NCBI GenBank assembly: GCA_019188255.1
Contig: JAETXT010000004.1
Coordinates: 6,076,001-6,140,000, forward strand
From: Verticillium longisporum
Lineage: Eukaryota; Ascomycota; Sordariomycetes; Glomerellales; Plectosphaerellaceae
Length of the DNA: 64,000 bases
Reading direction: 5' to 3'
Made by a program: the position numbers and the translations under genes. Below, piece by piece: positions 11,471 to 21,807 of this stretch. Within the stretch, counting starts at the first letter, position 1; every line of letters starts with the position of its first letter. The notes beneath the pieces were generated by a model. It saw nothing but the letters and a program-made list of their open reading frames with translations, ran no database searches and had not been told where the DNA came from.

Positions 11471-13216
11471 ATGGTCAGGACATCAACACCAGGAGAGTGT
11501 CGGAGAACAGGCCTCAATGTCGCAGAGGGGCGGCCTTCCTTTCAGCCATCCCGTCTCTCGCTATCACCGCAGAGCCAGGCTGCCAGTCATGAGCGAGTCG
11601 CTGCAATCCGAGACGATGGTCGTGATCATTCTTCCTCCGACTATTCTCATGGCCCCGGACCAACTCCGGAAGATCGGTGTAGGCCTCCGTCCGCGCGATC
11701 TCTGGGCATAAGTGGGTTGATCAACTCTTCCGAAACATCATCAACAACCCGACGACTTCTCGGACCTTCTGGGTCCCCTCGCATCGCCAACTACAGTCAA
11801 CAAGGAACGCCTGCCACAACACCGTTGCCTTATGTCTTTTCAGGCCAGAGCCATGCGGCACAGGAGCCCGGTACCCCGGCCAGCCAGGCGGGCTTGACTC
11901 CTGGCGGCAACACACCCACGGAGCGACACTCGCCAGCGAATGCGTTTCCCTTTCCAGCAATGAACAGACCTCGGCACTTGCTGAGCCCACAGCCGTCGGG
12001 TCTTGGAGGAATGGGCGCTGCTGGGATCCATCAGCCGCAATCCGGAGACCACCAAGTGCCCTTTCAGCACGCTGAAGCCACCACGCGAAGGCAGTTTCGA
12101 GGGGACAGAGACAGCGGCGCTCACCACACTGGTTCCCTACCAGGCCTACCATTCACGGGACCGCACCCTTCTCTGAGCAAGCCTCAGACTGCGTCCTTGA
12201 CACCGCCGCGCTCCTTGTCCCAGCCCAGTCTTGGCCATTTGCCACAGCCCAGCAGCCAAAGTCGACACCCTTTTTCTACGCTGCCGCAGGAGGCCCACGA
12301 ACGAACCCATGAGCCACAAACTCAACCGAGCCATCCCTTCGGTTTGCCTCCTCGGACGTACTCGACATCCATCCCACCCGGAAGCCCAGTCTGGCCAGGA
12401 CCTGGACAAGGTACGCCGCTTTACAACAGCATCCGCTCGAGTGCTGCCGCGGGTGGATCTGACGGGCAGGCGATGCTCAGAATGTCACTCGGGGGTGATG
12501 GAGGATCCGTTGATGTTGTCCTTGACAACCGTCAAGCTTCCCGTCAGGCCGACGAGAAGAGACAGCGCAACGCTGGGGCGTCCGCCCGCTTCAGGAAGCG
12601 CAAGAAGGACCAGATTGGGGCTCTGGAATCGGAGAATGTGGATCTTAAAAGTCAGATGCAAGTTCTGATGCAAGAAAGGGAGTGGTTCCGCGCCGAAAGA
12701 GATCGTCTGCGCAACCTGCTACTTCAGACGCCTCTGGCTGAGCATGCCGCGGGGCCGAATAGCCCGGTCATTACTGCAGAGTCTGCATATGGCTCGGAAG
12801 CAAACCTTTCCAACCAGACAGGCTCAGTGGCGCAGGCACTCCAGGGTTACGGTTCAGGCGAGTCGTCGGGGGAGAGGCCGGCTCGTAAGCGAAGGACAAG
12901 CGCGACGCCGACGTTCACGGCTCCAACGTACGGAACTCCGAACTCGACGCCGACCAGTCTGCCTCCGATCAACACACCAATGTACAGCGGCATGGCCAAC
13001 TCTCCCTCGATGAGGCCTGGGGAGAGGCTCCCACCCCTGCGTGCCGTTGAAGGCCACATGGGGCCCACGTCTGCGAATGTACCGAGGACATCGCCGCCTG
13101 GCATGGCGCATGCGAGCCATGCCAGGGTCCCACATGAAACGGGCTGGGCAAGCCAATCTTCAGGCCCGCCTGGACCACCCGGCTCTCAAGGCTTCCCGCC
13201 GCACCCTGGACGGTGA
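11471..13216 (+). CDS. bZIP transcription factor (CYS-3/MetR-like basic region)
   Basis: This is a 581-residue nuclear regulator. Residues about 358-380 form a basic DNA-contact region with the N-x7-R signature (Asn367 to Arg375, within NAGASARFRKRKK). A leucine zipper follows with heptad positions L385, L392, L399, F406 and L413. The GASARFR core resembles the CYS-3/MetR/GCN4-like class, but the target pathway is inference. The remainder is disordered Ser/Pro/Gln-rich sequence. The ATG at 11471 is the first ATG after about 1.09 kb. A different frame just upstream and overlapping (about 11402-11570; it reads STSQLSPPDSSHSSQWSG) looks coding. It would join this one if one base were missing between about 11511 and 11580, so the true N-terminus may lie upstream. 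The bZIP domain call is firm; the start is not. Confidence 0.85.
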   Translation: MVRTSTPGECRRTGLNVAEGRPSFQPSRLSLSPQSQAASHERVAAIRDDGRDHSSSDYSHGPGPTPEDRCRPPSARSLGISGLINSSETSSTTRRLLGPSGSPRIANYSQQGTPATTPLPYVFSGQSHAAQEPGTPASQAGLTPGGNTPTERHSPANAFPFPAMNRPRHLLSPQPSGLGGMGAAGIHQPQSGDHQVPFQHAEATTRRQFRGDRDSGAHHTGSLPGLPFTGPHPSLSKPQTASLTPPRSLSQPSLGHLPQPSSQSRHPFSTLPQEAHERTHEPQTQPSHPFGLPPRTYSTSIPPGSPVWPGPGQGTPLYNSIRSSAAAGGSDGQAMLRMSLGGDGGSVDVVLDNRQASRQADEKRQRNAGASARFRKRKKDQIGALESENVDLKSQMQVLMQEREWFRAERDRLRNLLLQTPLAEHAAGPNSPVITAESAYGSEANLSNQTGSVAQALQGYGSGESSGERPARKRRTSATPTFTAPTYGTPNSTPTSLPPINTPMYSGMANSPSMRPGERLPPLRAVEGHMGPTSANVPRTSPPGMAHASHARVPHETGWASQSSGPPGPPGSQGFPPHPGR

Positions 13217-14108
13217 AGGAAGACAACAGAAATTATACTATCGACAGCAATCATGTGCGTGGAAAAGGTTGAATATCATCCGCAGCAACTTCCTTTGCAA
13301 TTATCTGAACCATAAGACTGGCATCGTCGGGCAACCGACACTGATTTCTCCTCTTTTCTCTCAGCGTTTTCGTCCGGGAATGGAAGTCGTGCTCGCCAAC
13401 TTTGGGCTTGGAATGGGGGGAGGGGTGGGTACGGAGGATCTTGGTCGACTTTTACGACTACGAGCAGACAGCGTCGTCCGGCATGGGGGACCTCTGCGTT
13501 GGATCTAACGGTCGAAACAGGTGATGCTCGCCAAAGCACCACTGCACCTATTTTTTCTTTTGTGTTTTTTTCTTGCTTGGCGAAGAAAGAAGGCTGCTGC
13601 GTGTGTGTGGTTGAGATTTCATTGTAATCCGTGCGCTATCCAGATACCAGATTGTTTACAGCGGAAAGCCGGTCATATGCCGGTCAGGATACCTATTTGT
13701 TTCATTCGTTGACTTGGCGAAGCACGATGGAGGGGGATAGACGACAGAAGACACATGTCGAGGGGCCACAGCGAGCGAGAGGGCTTTGCAACAGCCGGGT
13801 GTTATAGGGGCCGGGGTTCTAGGTACATAGCACTAGACAAACGTTGCGGCCTGACAGCAGAGTAAGGGGGCATCGTTACAGGATGCACACGCAAACAGAC
13901 AAGCAGAACAAGAACCAAGAATCAAGAAACCAGTGACACGCGGGACAAGGCTGTACCTGCAAAATACTTGACAGCTACTCCATGGATGTTTCTCCATATC
14001 GTTTGCGAGATACCGGTGCTGGCATGGCAAACAATGACATGGGAATCGACCATATGTCCGAGGCCATGTCAGACGGCGACATGTGCCTCATGATGAGGCG
14101 GCAAGAGT

Positions 14109-14167
14109 TGGCTGGTTTGCTGGCCTGCTGGCCTGCTGGCTTGCTGGCTTGCTGGCTTGCTGGCCAG
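14109..14167. repeat. octamer tandem repeat (GCTGGCYT)n
   Basis: About seven head-to-tail copies of an 8-bp unit alternate between GCTGGCCT and GCTGGCTT, with diverged ends. As 8 is not a multiple of 3 and no gene overlaps it, this is an intergenic microsatellite. Confidence 0.75.
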
Positions 14168-14377
14168 GCTGGGTCAGCTGAGCTGGCTAGTTCTGGTCGT
14201 AAGTCATCCATCCCATTCGATTCTGAAGCAACCAGAATAAGGCGAGACGGGGGGGGCAGGGCCCAGATTGCATGGCGGCACGGCATGGTCAAGGCATGAC
14301 ATGACATGGCCACGGCACAACATAGGGGCGCATGCGGATAATCTTTAGGGAGGGGGTCCGTGGGCGGGTAGGTTTAG

Positions 14378-14393
14378 GTGTGTGTGTGTGTGT
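14378..14393. repeat. GT dinucleotide microsatellite
   Basis: Uninterrupted (GT)n of about eight units in intergenic DNA. Confidence 0.7.
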
Positions 14394-14876
14394 ACGCGAT
14401 GTGGTGCAGGACGAGGCAGGGTTGGCCACGTCGGAATCTGATCCTGTGATCGCATGCTGCCTTTTGGGGGGGCAAAGTTAGAGGCGAGTGTGACGGACAG
14501 CGGGCGGACGGGAGGGAGGGAAGAGCGGGAGGTAGCACTTGGTCGCTCCAAGTCCTTCCTTTTTCTTCCCCCGTTCAGGCGCTGAAAGACGAGGTGGTAT
14601 GATGGAGGGGGGGGTATACTAGATTGGGCTTTGGTACCGTGCTTTTCAGGGGCTGATGGGCTGAATCGCGACGAGGAGAGGGGCTGAGGAGAGGGCTCGC
14701 AGGGCGTCGATGGTTGGTTGATGGACACTACCATGAGTCGCTGCTTGGCCTGGGGGGTTTCCAGTCAGGGCACCGGTAACATTTGGGAGACGTCATTTGG
14801 TTACTGTGTACTTGTATGAGGTGCAGGCCCTCTAGTGCTGCTGCTGACGATGCATGCTGCTTGTTTCTTTTCCTCT

Positions 14877-14936
14877 TCTCCCGTCTCTTGGCTCGCGCGT
14901 GTCTTCTCTCCCGTCTCTTGGCTCGCGCGTGTCTTC
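14877..14936. repeat. perfect 30-bp tandem duplication
   Basis: Two identical 30-bp copies, 14877-14906 and 14907-14936, each beginning TCTCCCGTCTCTTGG and ending GCGTGTCTTC. Perfect identity suggests a recent event or strand slippage. It lies outside any gene. Confidence 0.85.
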
Positions 14937-15789
14937 CGAGGGGGGAAAGAGGCGTGCTCGCTCCCGATCTCGATGCTGGCTTTCCACTTTCGCCATCTCG
15001 GACTTGTTCTATTGACTTGAGAGAGGCCGGGGAGAAGGTTCCGGCCGGTGCGGCTCACGTCTCGGGCACCAGACTCGTGGGTGTCGTGGCCGATGCATGC
15101 TGGTGTTGGGCAGACGGTTACGGGTGAGACAAGCATGGCGGAACAGAAGTGGAAAGTGGAATGCGGCTTGAGAGTTAGTGGCCGACAAATCAAATATTCG
15201 GCTGCGTCTTGGGGTTCTTGTTGGTGGGCACGCGGTTGGGGCGGGGAAGAATCATGACCACGAGGCGGGAAGAAGCAAAGAAAGGAGCATGGAAGAAGAA
15301 GAAGCAAAGCCTGCTCGTTTTCTTGACGCCTCGGCGGAGGCAGGATGCAGCAAGGAGCAAGGAGCGAGACACCAGGCGGAAATGATGAAGTTGTTTGAAG
15401 CAGAGTAAGCAAGGAGGGAGGAAAGAGAAGAAGCGTCGTGGCTCCAAGCGAGCAAGGGGTCTGTCTGCCTGTCTGCTTGTCTGCCTTTCTGCAGCTGGGA
15501 TCAGGTGCTCGGCACTGACTGTGCCACGTGCTGCTTGGTCATGTGACTGGCATTCTGGCTAGCCTGCTGACTCAGCGAGGCTCACCTCAACGTCCAACAT
15601 CGTGACTTCCTCGAGAGCCTCTTGGTGATCACGACAGGCAGTCTGAGAAGGATGGCATCAGAGCATTGAGAATAGTCTGCGCTGGTCCTGCTGTTCTGCT
15701 CTTCGTCTGCCCTACTGCTCTGGTTTCCTGATGTTTGTGTTCGGAGAGTCCCTTTCTTAATTCATCATCAAATACTGGCACCAACCGCC

Positions 15790-17459
15790 ATGCGCTGCTC
15801 ACCAAAATCGCTTCTGCTGCGTCAAGCCGTACGGCAACGGCCGCACACATGCCCCTCGCTCATCTCTCGCAACTTGAGCGCAGCAGCACACTGCCGCCTG
15901 GAAGTCGAGTTGACAGCACCAAATGGTGTCACGTGGAAGCAACCACAGGGCCTCTTTATCAACAATGAGTTTGTCAAGAGCAGCAACGGCCAGCAGATCA
16001 CGACAGTCAACCCCTTGTGAGGCCCATTTCTTCCAGAGAAGACTTTCAGCACATGTCTGACAGTGACAGCACCGAACAACCCATCTGCTCAGTCCATGCA
16101 GCCACAGAATCCGACGTCGACTCGGCCGTCGCCGCCGCCCGTGCCGCCTTTAAGCACCCGTCCTGGCGTGACCTGTCGTCCTCGGCACGGGGCCAGCTCC
16201 TCCACAACCTCGCCGACCTCGTCGAGGCCAACGCCCTGACGCTGGCCACCATTGAGACGCTCGACAACGGCAAGCCCCTGTCGGCGAGCCTGACCCAGGA
16301 CATTCCAGACCTCGTGTCCGTGCTCCGCTACTATGCCGGCTGGGCCGACAAGAGGCACGGCCAGACCATGGATCTCGGCCCCGCCAAGCTTGCCTACACG
16401 CTGCGCCAGCCGCTCGGCGTCTGCGCTCAGATCATCCCCTGGAACTACCCGCTGTCCATGGCCGGCTGGAAGTTGGCCCCGGCCCTCGCCGCCGGCAACA
16501 CGCTCGTCCTCAAGCCCGCCGAGCAGACGCCCCTGTCCATGCTCTATCTCGCCAGCCTCGTGCCCGCCGCCGGCCTGCCGCGCGGCGTCCTCAACGTCCT
16601 CAACGGCCGCGGCCCCGATGCCGGCGCCGCCCTCGCCGCCCCCGCCGGCGTCGGCAAGCTCGCCTTCACCGGCAGCACCCCGACCGGCCGCGCCGTCATG
16701 CGCCTTGCCGCCGCCACCCTCAAGCCCGTGACCCTCGAGACGGGCGGCAAGTCGCCCCTCCTCGTCTTCCCCGACGCCGACCTCGACCGCGCCGCCCGCT
16801 GGGCCCACGACGGCCTCATGGCCAACGCCGGCCAGGTCTGCACCGCCACCTCGCGCCTCCTCGTCCACGAAGACGTCCACGACGCCTTCCTCGCGCGCTT
16901 CCTCGCCGTCGTCCGCGACGTCTCCGTGCTCGGCGACCCCTTTGCGCCCTCGACCTTCCAGGGGCCCCAGATCACGCACAAGCAGCAGCAGGACATTCTC
17001 GCGCGCGTCGCCGACGCCGTCGCCGAGGGCGCGACCCTCGCCCTGGGCGGCGAGGCTGCAATGCCGTCGTCGCCCGACGGAACCGGCTTCTTCGTCCCGC
17101 CGACGGTGCTGACGGACGTGACGCCGCGCATGCGCGTGTTCCAGGACGAGATCTTCGGGCCCTGCGCCGCCGTCACGCGCTTCCGCGACGAGGCCGAGGC
17201 CGTCGCGCTGGCCAACGACTCGGCCTACGGGCTCGGCGCCGCCGTCTTCACGCGCGACCTGGCGCGCGCCCACCGCGTCGCGCGCGACGTCGAGGCCGGC
17301 ATGGTCTGGATCAACAGCAGCAACGACGCCGACTACCGCGTGCCCTTTGGCGGCGTCAAGCAGAGCGGCGTCGGCAGGGAGCTGGGCGAGGCCGGCATCG
17401 AGGCGTATACCGTGGCCAAGAGCGTGCATGTCAATCTCGAGGCGAGTGAGGCGCCATGA
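15790..17459 (+). CDS. NAD(P)-dependent aldehyde dehydrogenase, possibly mitochondrial
   Basis: About 538 residues. It oxidises an aldehyde to the carboxylate with NAD(P). Exon 1 is 15790-16016 and exon 2 is 16070-17459. The intron 16017-16069 (53 nt, GTGAGG donor) uses the AG at 16068-16069; the AG at 16063 (47-nt intron) keeps the same frame. Family motifs are clear: PWNYPLSMAGWKLAPALAAG with LKPAEQTPL (cofactor), FTGSTPTGR (Rossmann loop), general-base Glu in ETGGKSP, catalytic Cys in NAGQVCTATSR, and EIFGP near the C-terminus. The N-terminal 35 residues are Arg/Ser-rich without acids (MRCSPKSLLLRQAVRQRPH), which resembles a mitochondrial presequence. Exon 2 is strikingly GC-rich at third positions. 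A polyadenylation-like AATAAA lies at 17512. Substrate is not assignable. Confidence 0.92.
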
Positions 17460-17511
17460 TCGGATAGTGAACAACAAGTAAAGAAAATGCCAACTGAGTG
17501 TGCACCCAAAG

Positions 17512-17517
17512 AATAAA
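17512..17517 (+). terminator. AATAAA polyadenylation-like signal after ALDH gene
   Basis: AATAAA occurs 53 nt downstream of the ALDH stop, followed by an A-run, within the roughly 200-bp gap separating this gene from the convergent Sec12-like gene. Confidence 0.5.
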
Positions 17518-17660
17518 AAAAAAGTGTCAAATTCTCAAAAGACATTCATAGATTGTCCTGCCATTACATCGTCTTAATCTACAGACATGACACCTCATCC
17601 TTCACAGCCGTTGCATCATGACACCGCCCGTCCCCAACTACCAGTCTCACTGCCGCCCGC

Positions 17661-19590
17661 CTATCGACCGACAGCCTGGCCGACGGCACCCGCAATCTGC
17701 GAAAAGACGAGACCCTTGAAGACGCCCGTCCCGAGATGCTCCGCCCAGTGACCCGCGTCCTCGAGCCTCGCCTTCCAGAGCGCCTTCTGCTCGGCGCTCA
17801 GCTCGTCCCACGACTGCGCCGGCTTCCCCTTTAGCGTGTCTTCGTGCAGTTCCGCCTTGATTTGCGGTGGCACAGCGACATTCTCCTTGCCCTGCGCCCG
17901 CCCGAGATCCGCGTGAGGGATGGCGTCCTCGCGGACAACATACACCTCGCCCTCCTGGGGCGTTGTCGCCTCGGGCACGAGGCGGGCGAGAAACTCGCCC
18001 GGCGTCAGGACCTCGGGGAGCACAGCTTTGACGGCGCGCGCGCTGCCTTCGCCGGGCGTGACCATTGTGCCTTTGGGGAAGAACTCGGATGGGTCGACGC
18101 CCGACTTGAGCACGTACTGAGCGATTGCGGCGAGTATAACAACGACGACGGTCAGGAGGATGAGGGGTCGAGTAGCCTTGCTCGGGGGCGCCAGGGCCAC
18201 AGCGTAGCGGCTCGGGCGGGGAGGGCCGCCGGCCTTCTTCGCCGGCGCACCTTCTTGCTTGAGCTTCCTCAGGGGAATTGTGTGAATGGCGACGTCATTG
18301 TTGAGGGAGACGGAGGCAAGGTTGATGACGAGGTTCGTGGGGTTCGGAGCCTTGGGCGGCGTAAAGGCAGAGAGAGCGAGCGAAGTAATGTTCAGGGGGT
18401 GGACGTCCTTCAACGCCATGACGGGCTCGAGCTCAATCAGCAGGTCGAGGTGAGCGGCGGAACGGTGCTCGACGGTATAGAGGATATCGCCTGGAAGCTG
18501 GCGACGGCGATGACGAACTGGGTGTTGCCGAGACGGTCCCCGGGTCCGGGAGGCGTGTTGACGTTGCGGACGGCAAAGGAGGCGGCGCGCGTCATGAAGC
18601 GCGGCAGCTTGGCCGACACGGCCAGACGGCCCTCCTCAATGTCCCCAGACGGCAGGCGAATGCCGTTGAGGCAGACGCCCGAGTTCCGCGGCAGGTTCGA
18701 CAGCGCCATAATGAAGACCGGGGAGATGTAGCGGATGGCCCTGAAGTTGGGCTGGACACCTGTGCCGTCCTCGGGCATGCTGTAGGCCAGATCGGGGCCC
18801 GTGACGTCGTTCTTGGTGACGTTGATGACGAATATTTCGCGCTCGTCGCAGTATGCCACCTGGAAGCTGTCGTCGCCCGTCTGGATGACGTCAAGGTCGG
18901 TTGCCTCGCGCGAAATGTCCAACACGCCCCTAGACTTGGGCGCCTGGCCCGGCGTCACCTCAAAGATGACAATCTGGGACCGCTTGGCGAAGCCTGTCGC
19001 CACAGCGCCGACCTGCTTCTGGCCGGGGCGTTCTGGGTTTGGCGCGCTCACGCGCAGCAGGCGCTGGTACGTCTCCTTGTCGCCCTCGCCATGCTGGAAG
19101 AGCGCCGTCCGCGACAGCTCGTTCAGGACGGCCGTGTGGGCCGTCTTTTCGGACTTGCTGCTGGACGGCGCCATGGAGAAGACGCGGAAGTGTTCGTTCT
19201 TGCCCTTCTCGAGCTCGGCCGTGCTCGAGTTGATGCCGGCGTGGACAAAGGTCGGGGCATTGTTGGTGCCGCCGGGCTTCTTCTGGCCGATGGCGATGGT
19301 GTTGACGGCATCTTCGTCGCGGCTGAGGTCGGCTTCGGCAGCGATGCGCGGGTTCTCGGCGAAGGGCGCGTCAACGGCTGTCTTGGTGGAGGGTCAGCAT
19401 CTGTCTGTAGCGGCGCAGACGTCGAGGAGAAAGTGGTGGGCCATGTACTCACTATCCTGTTGGGAACACCGCTCCTGTTGGCGCCGCCGCCACCGCTCAC
19501 AAGCAGACGGGTCGCATCTTGGGGATCAAAGTCGCAGGCAAAAGGGGGGTAGCCGAGGGCCAGCCTTGTGACAGGCAGAGTGGGCGCCAT
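17661..19590 (-). CDS. Sec12-like Sar1 guanine nucleotide exchange factor (WD40, ER membrane), frame broken
   Basis: Predicted ER membrane protein that loads GTP on Sar1 to start COPII coat assembly. Exon 1 is 19590-19453, intron 19452-19382 (71 nt, GTGAGT donor, phase 0), exon 2 is 19381-17661. The N-terminal cytosolic part shows WD40-like sequence starting LALGYPPFACDFDPQ, with a GGGGANRSG loop near residue 34 typical of Sec12/PREB proteins. A single hydrophobic segment (PLILLTVVVVILAAIAQYVL) precedes a lumenal tail, giving type II topology. Near 18473-18495 the frame changes: ...FVIAVASFQ stops matching and LYTVEHR... continues in another frame with no room for an intron. One added base gives 1,860 nt, i.e. 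619 residues. A base missing from the assembly is likeliest. Family assignment is from architecture and local motifs. Confidence 0.75.
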
Positions 19591-20473
19591 GGCAGGCTGG
19601 CGATGTGGTGGTGATTGGGGCTGCGCAAAGAGAGGCGCAGGTTCGAGACACTTGCCGTCGTAGTATCGTGGTTTTTGGACGGCAGCAGAGACACGAGTGA
19701 CAGAATAGGTCTCTTCTCAGGCTGTCGACGAGGGGTAGGAGGCGCGTGTCGACGAGGGGTGCTGAGGTGCGAGGTGCTGAGGTGCTGAGGTGCGAGGTGC
19801 GAGGTGCTGAGGTGCGAGGTGCGAGGTGCTGAGGTGCTGAGCGGGCGTGTGGCGATGATGATGAGGGTCCTCGGCCTCTGGGGAAGTCGCAAAGGACAGA
19901 CAGACCTTCCTTCCGTTTTTCACGCCAGATCCGTTCCTGCCTAGCCCCTCTATCCTGGTCCGGCCCGATTGATGGCGCTAGACCAAACGTGGCATCGTGC
20001 ATGGCCGCATGGGTCGAGCTTTCCCCAACTTTTCTCCAACCGTTCGCTTGGGTCCGCCGAGCCCCAGCTTTTTCCACTGCATATCGGGTTCTCGACCGGG
20101 CCTTCTGCGCTGGCGCCCACCTGCGCTCACTTGCACCTGCACTCAACGCCGGGCCTTTTCCTGTCAGGTGCAGCCGCGGCCGCCAGGGGTCCTTCCCATC
20201 CGAGGGCCTCCTGTCATGGCTTGTCGCGACATGTTCACTTGCAGTCTGTCGGGCGTGGGCAGGTGAGGTAGGAAGGGTTGGTAAGCAGATTGAGTGTACT
20301 CTATAGTTCCTAGCCACCTTCCGCCTCCTCAGGGTTGGGCTGGGGGACTCCCCCGATATTATCTCCCCGCACCGACGACCCTGTCGTCCAACGTCCCAGA
20401 TGTTGCACCTCCCATCTTCCAGCACCCGGTCACCAGCCTAACCCATATGTCCGTCCAGAGAGCCGAGCACGCA
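19591..20473. other. upstream region of Sec12-like gene
   Basis: No gene seen. It contains the Sec12-like promoter (minus strand) and a minisatellite at 19764-19838. Frames on both strands through the minisatellite read as Ser/Thr/His or Glu/Val/Leu repeats and are artefacts of it. The 20.0-20.4 kb part is CT-rich on the plus strand. Confidence 0.45.
19764..19838. repeat. minisatellite of mixed 7-bp and 8-bp units
   Basis: Ten contiguous units are GAGGTGC (7 bp) or GAGGTGCT (8 bp). In order the unit lengths are 7,8,8,7,7,8,7,7,8,8. The array ends about 175 bp upstream of the Sec12-like start codon. A related GAGGGG unit with a GTCGAC motif precedes it twice (about 19725-19760). Confidence 0.85.
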
Positions 20474-21019
20474 TCAAAATCTCGCTTCAAAGATCTCCGC
20501 CGGCGTCACATCCTCCCAGTGGACACCGTCCAACGTGATCCGCCCAATGTTGCCCAGGTAATTCGAGTCAAGCGGCCTGATCACCCGGCCGTCCCAGCCC
20601 ATGCTAGAGGAGCTGCTCGCCGAACCGTCACGGCTCCCCTGAACGTGCCGCACGAGCCGTTGCTGCGAAGCAACTTGGTGCTGCTGCTGCCTCTGCTGCT
20701 GCTGTTGATTCTGCACCTCGCCGACGTTCGGTGCAGACGCCGACTGGCTGATGAGCGTGCCGTTGCTCATGCTCCGCCCGGCGAGGTTCCAAGGCGCTGC
20801 CCGGCCCCCGCGATGCAGCGTCCACCGACGCAGGCGCTCCGCCTCGACGCAGTCGTGGCACGGCTCGCGCAGGCTCGTCCTCCAGGACCCGTCGGCGGCC
20901 GCGCGCGTGACGCAGTTGTAGAGCTCCCACCTGGACGGTTGGGCGGGGATGCGGCGGCAGCGGTAGACGACGCACTCGAGGTGGCCGCAGCTGTAGCTGT
21001 AGTAGACCGTCTGGCACAT
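20474..21019 (-). CDS. hypothetical Cys-rich N-terminus, Gln-rich protein (181 aa)
   Basis: Single-exon frame of 181 residues. The longer open frame begins only at a GTG, so the ATG at 21019 is chosen. The N-terminus MCQTVYYSYSCGHLECVVYRC carries closely spaced Cys and a GH pair; a second pair, CHDC, lies near residue 51. Together they could bind zinc, but no standard finger spacing is evident. The middle has a Gln-rich run (QQQQQRQQQHQ) and a Ser-rich stretch, and the C-terminus GRITLDGVHWEDVTPAEIF looks structured. No signal peptide or membrane segment. Not recognised; the Cys/His patterning and complexity make it more likely real than chance. Confidence 0.6.
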   Translation of the reverse strand: MCQTVYYSYSCGHLECVVYRCRRIPAQPSRWELYNCVTRAAADGSWRTSLREPCHDCVEAERLRRWTLHRGGRAAPWNLAGRSMSNGTLISQSASAPNVGEVQNQQQQQRQQQHQVASQQRLVRHVQGSRDGSASSSSSMGWDGRVIRPLDSNYLGNIGRITLDGVHWEDVTPAEIFEARF

Positions 21020-21807
21020 GCTGCCTGCGGAGTGCCCTTGACGCACGAGTCCAGGGGTTGTGTCTGAGAAAATAAAAATAGACAGAACCGCAGGATGGGA
21101 CCTCCTCGAAGCGTGATATGAATCTAGGCAGGAGCTTGAGAGCCCATGACAAATCTAGGTCGCTTCTCGAATGAATGTATAAATGGTATAGTTTGCTTTG
21201 GCTGCCTCTCCGTCTCACTCGGTGACATCGGCTTCTTTGTAGGACCGGGGTTGTGATGATGACGCTGGTAAAAATCTGAAATATGTAGGGAGTGTGTATA
21301 AAGGCACGGTGGTCTCGAGGTGAACGACGTAGAGGGCTGTCAATCCGCACCATCAGTGAGCTCGGTCGAGGTATACGAGTTGGTGGAGGAAAGAAAGCCG
21401 ACTCGAATCTGGGGCAGCCCGAGGTATTTCTACGCTCAGCGGCGTTGATGGAAGAGGGGGTGAAGAAGAGACCATAAAAAAGGCCAGCTGCTACAACTAT
21501 TCAAGAGGTGCAGCCCTGCATCCTGAGTCTTCCATTCAAGAGGCAAGCGCGGAGAATGTACGTCCCTTGGCCGTTTGATCCTGCCAGTAGGGGAGAAGGG
21601 TTCCGCAAGCTGAGGCCAATGTCAACACGTAAGAGCGGAAGCCCATGTTCGGAAACCCACAAGCTTTGTAGATCACGAGTACAAAGGCAGCACGAAGAAT
21701 GTTACGAATAATGCCATGTTTGATTTGATTCACCTCGCCCTCAAGGCCCGACGCATGACTCCATTCACTCGCCCGGACTCCGCGTCGTTGCCATCGCCCC
21801 CCGCCCC
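21020..21807. other. intergenic, 21.0-21.8 kb
   Basis: No coding signal recognised. It contains the 5' flank of the small Cys/Gln-rich gene and the 3' flank of the aminopeptidase gene, both on the minus strand. Confidence 0.4.

Larger units (their letters stand above)
13217..15789. other. intergenic between bZIP and ALDH genes
   Basis: No supportable gene. It holds the bZIP 3' flank, a GCTGGCYT octamer array (14109-14167), a GT dinucleotide run (14378-14393), a perfect 30-bp tandem duplication (14877-14936) and the ALDH promoter. Open frames in 14.3-15.5 kb on the minus strand (up to 203 codons) are low-complexity Pro/Ser/Leu products of these repeats. Confidence 0.45.

Noticed and set aside
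16089..17477. 462-codon open frame antisense to the ALDH gene
   Set aside because: Shadow of GC3-rich coding sequence: repetitive Gly/Glu/Ala/Val/Arg composition, no domain, and the plus strand has unambiguous ALDH motifs.
17844..19552. Plus-strand frames over the Sec12-like gene (up to 295 codons)
   Set aside because: No domains; the minus strand reads WD40-like sequence and a TM anchor.
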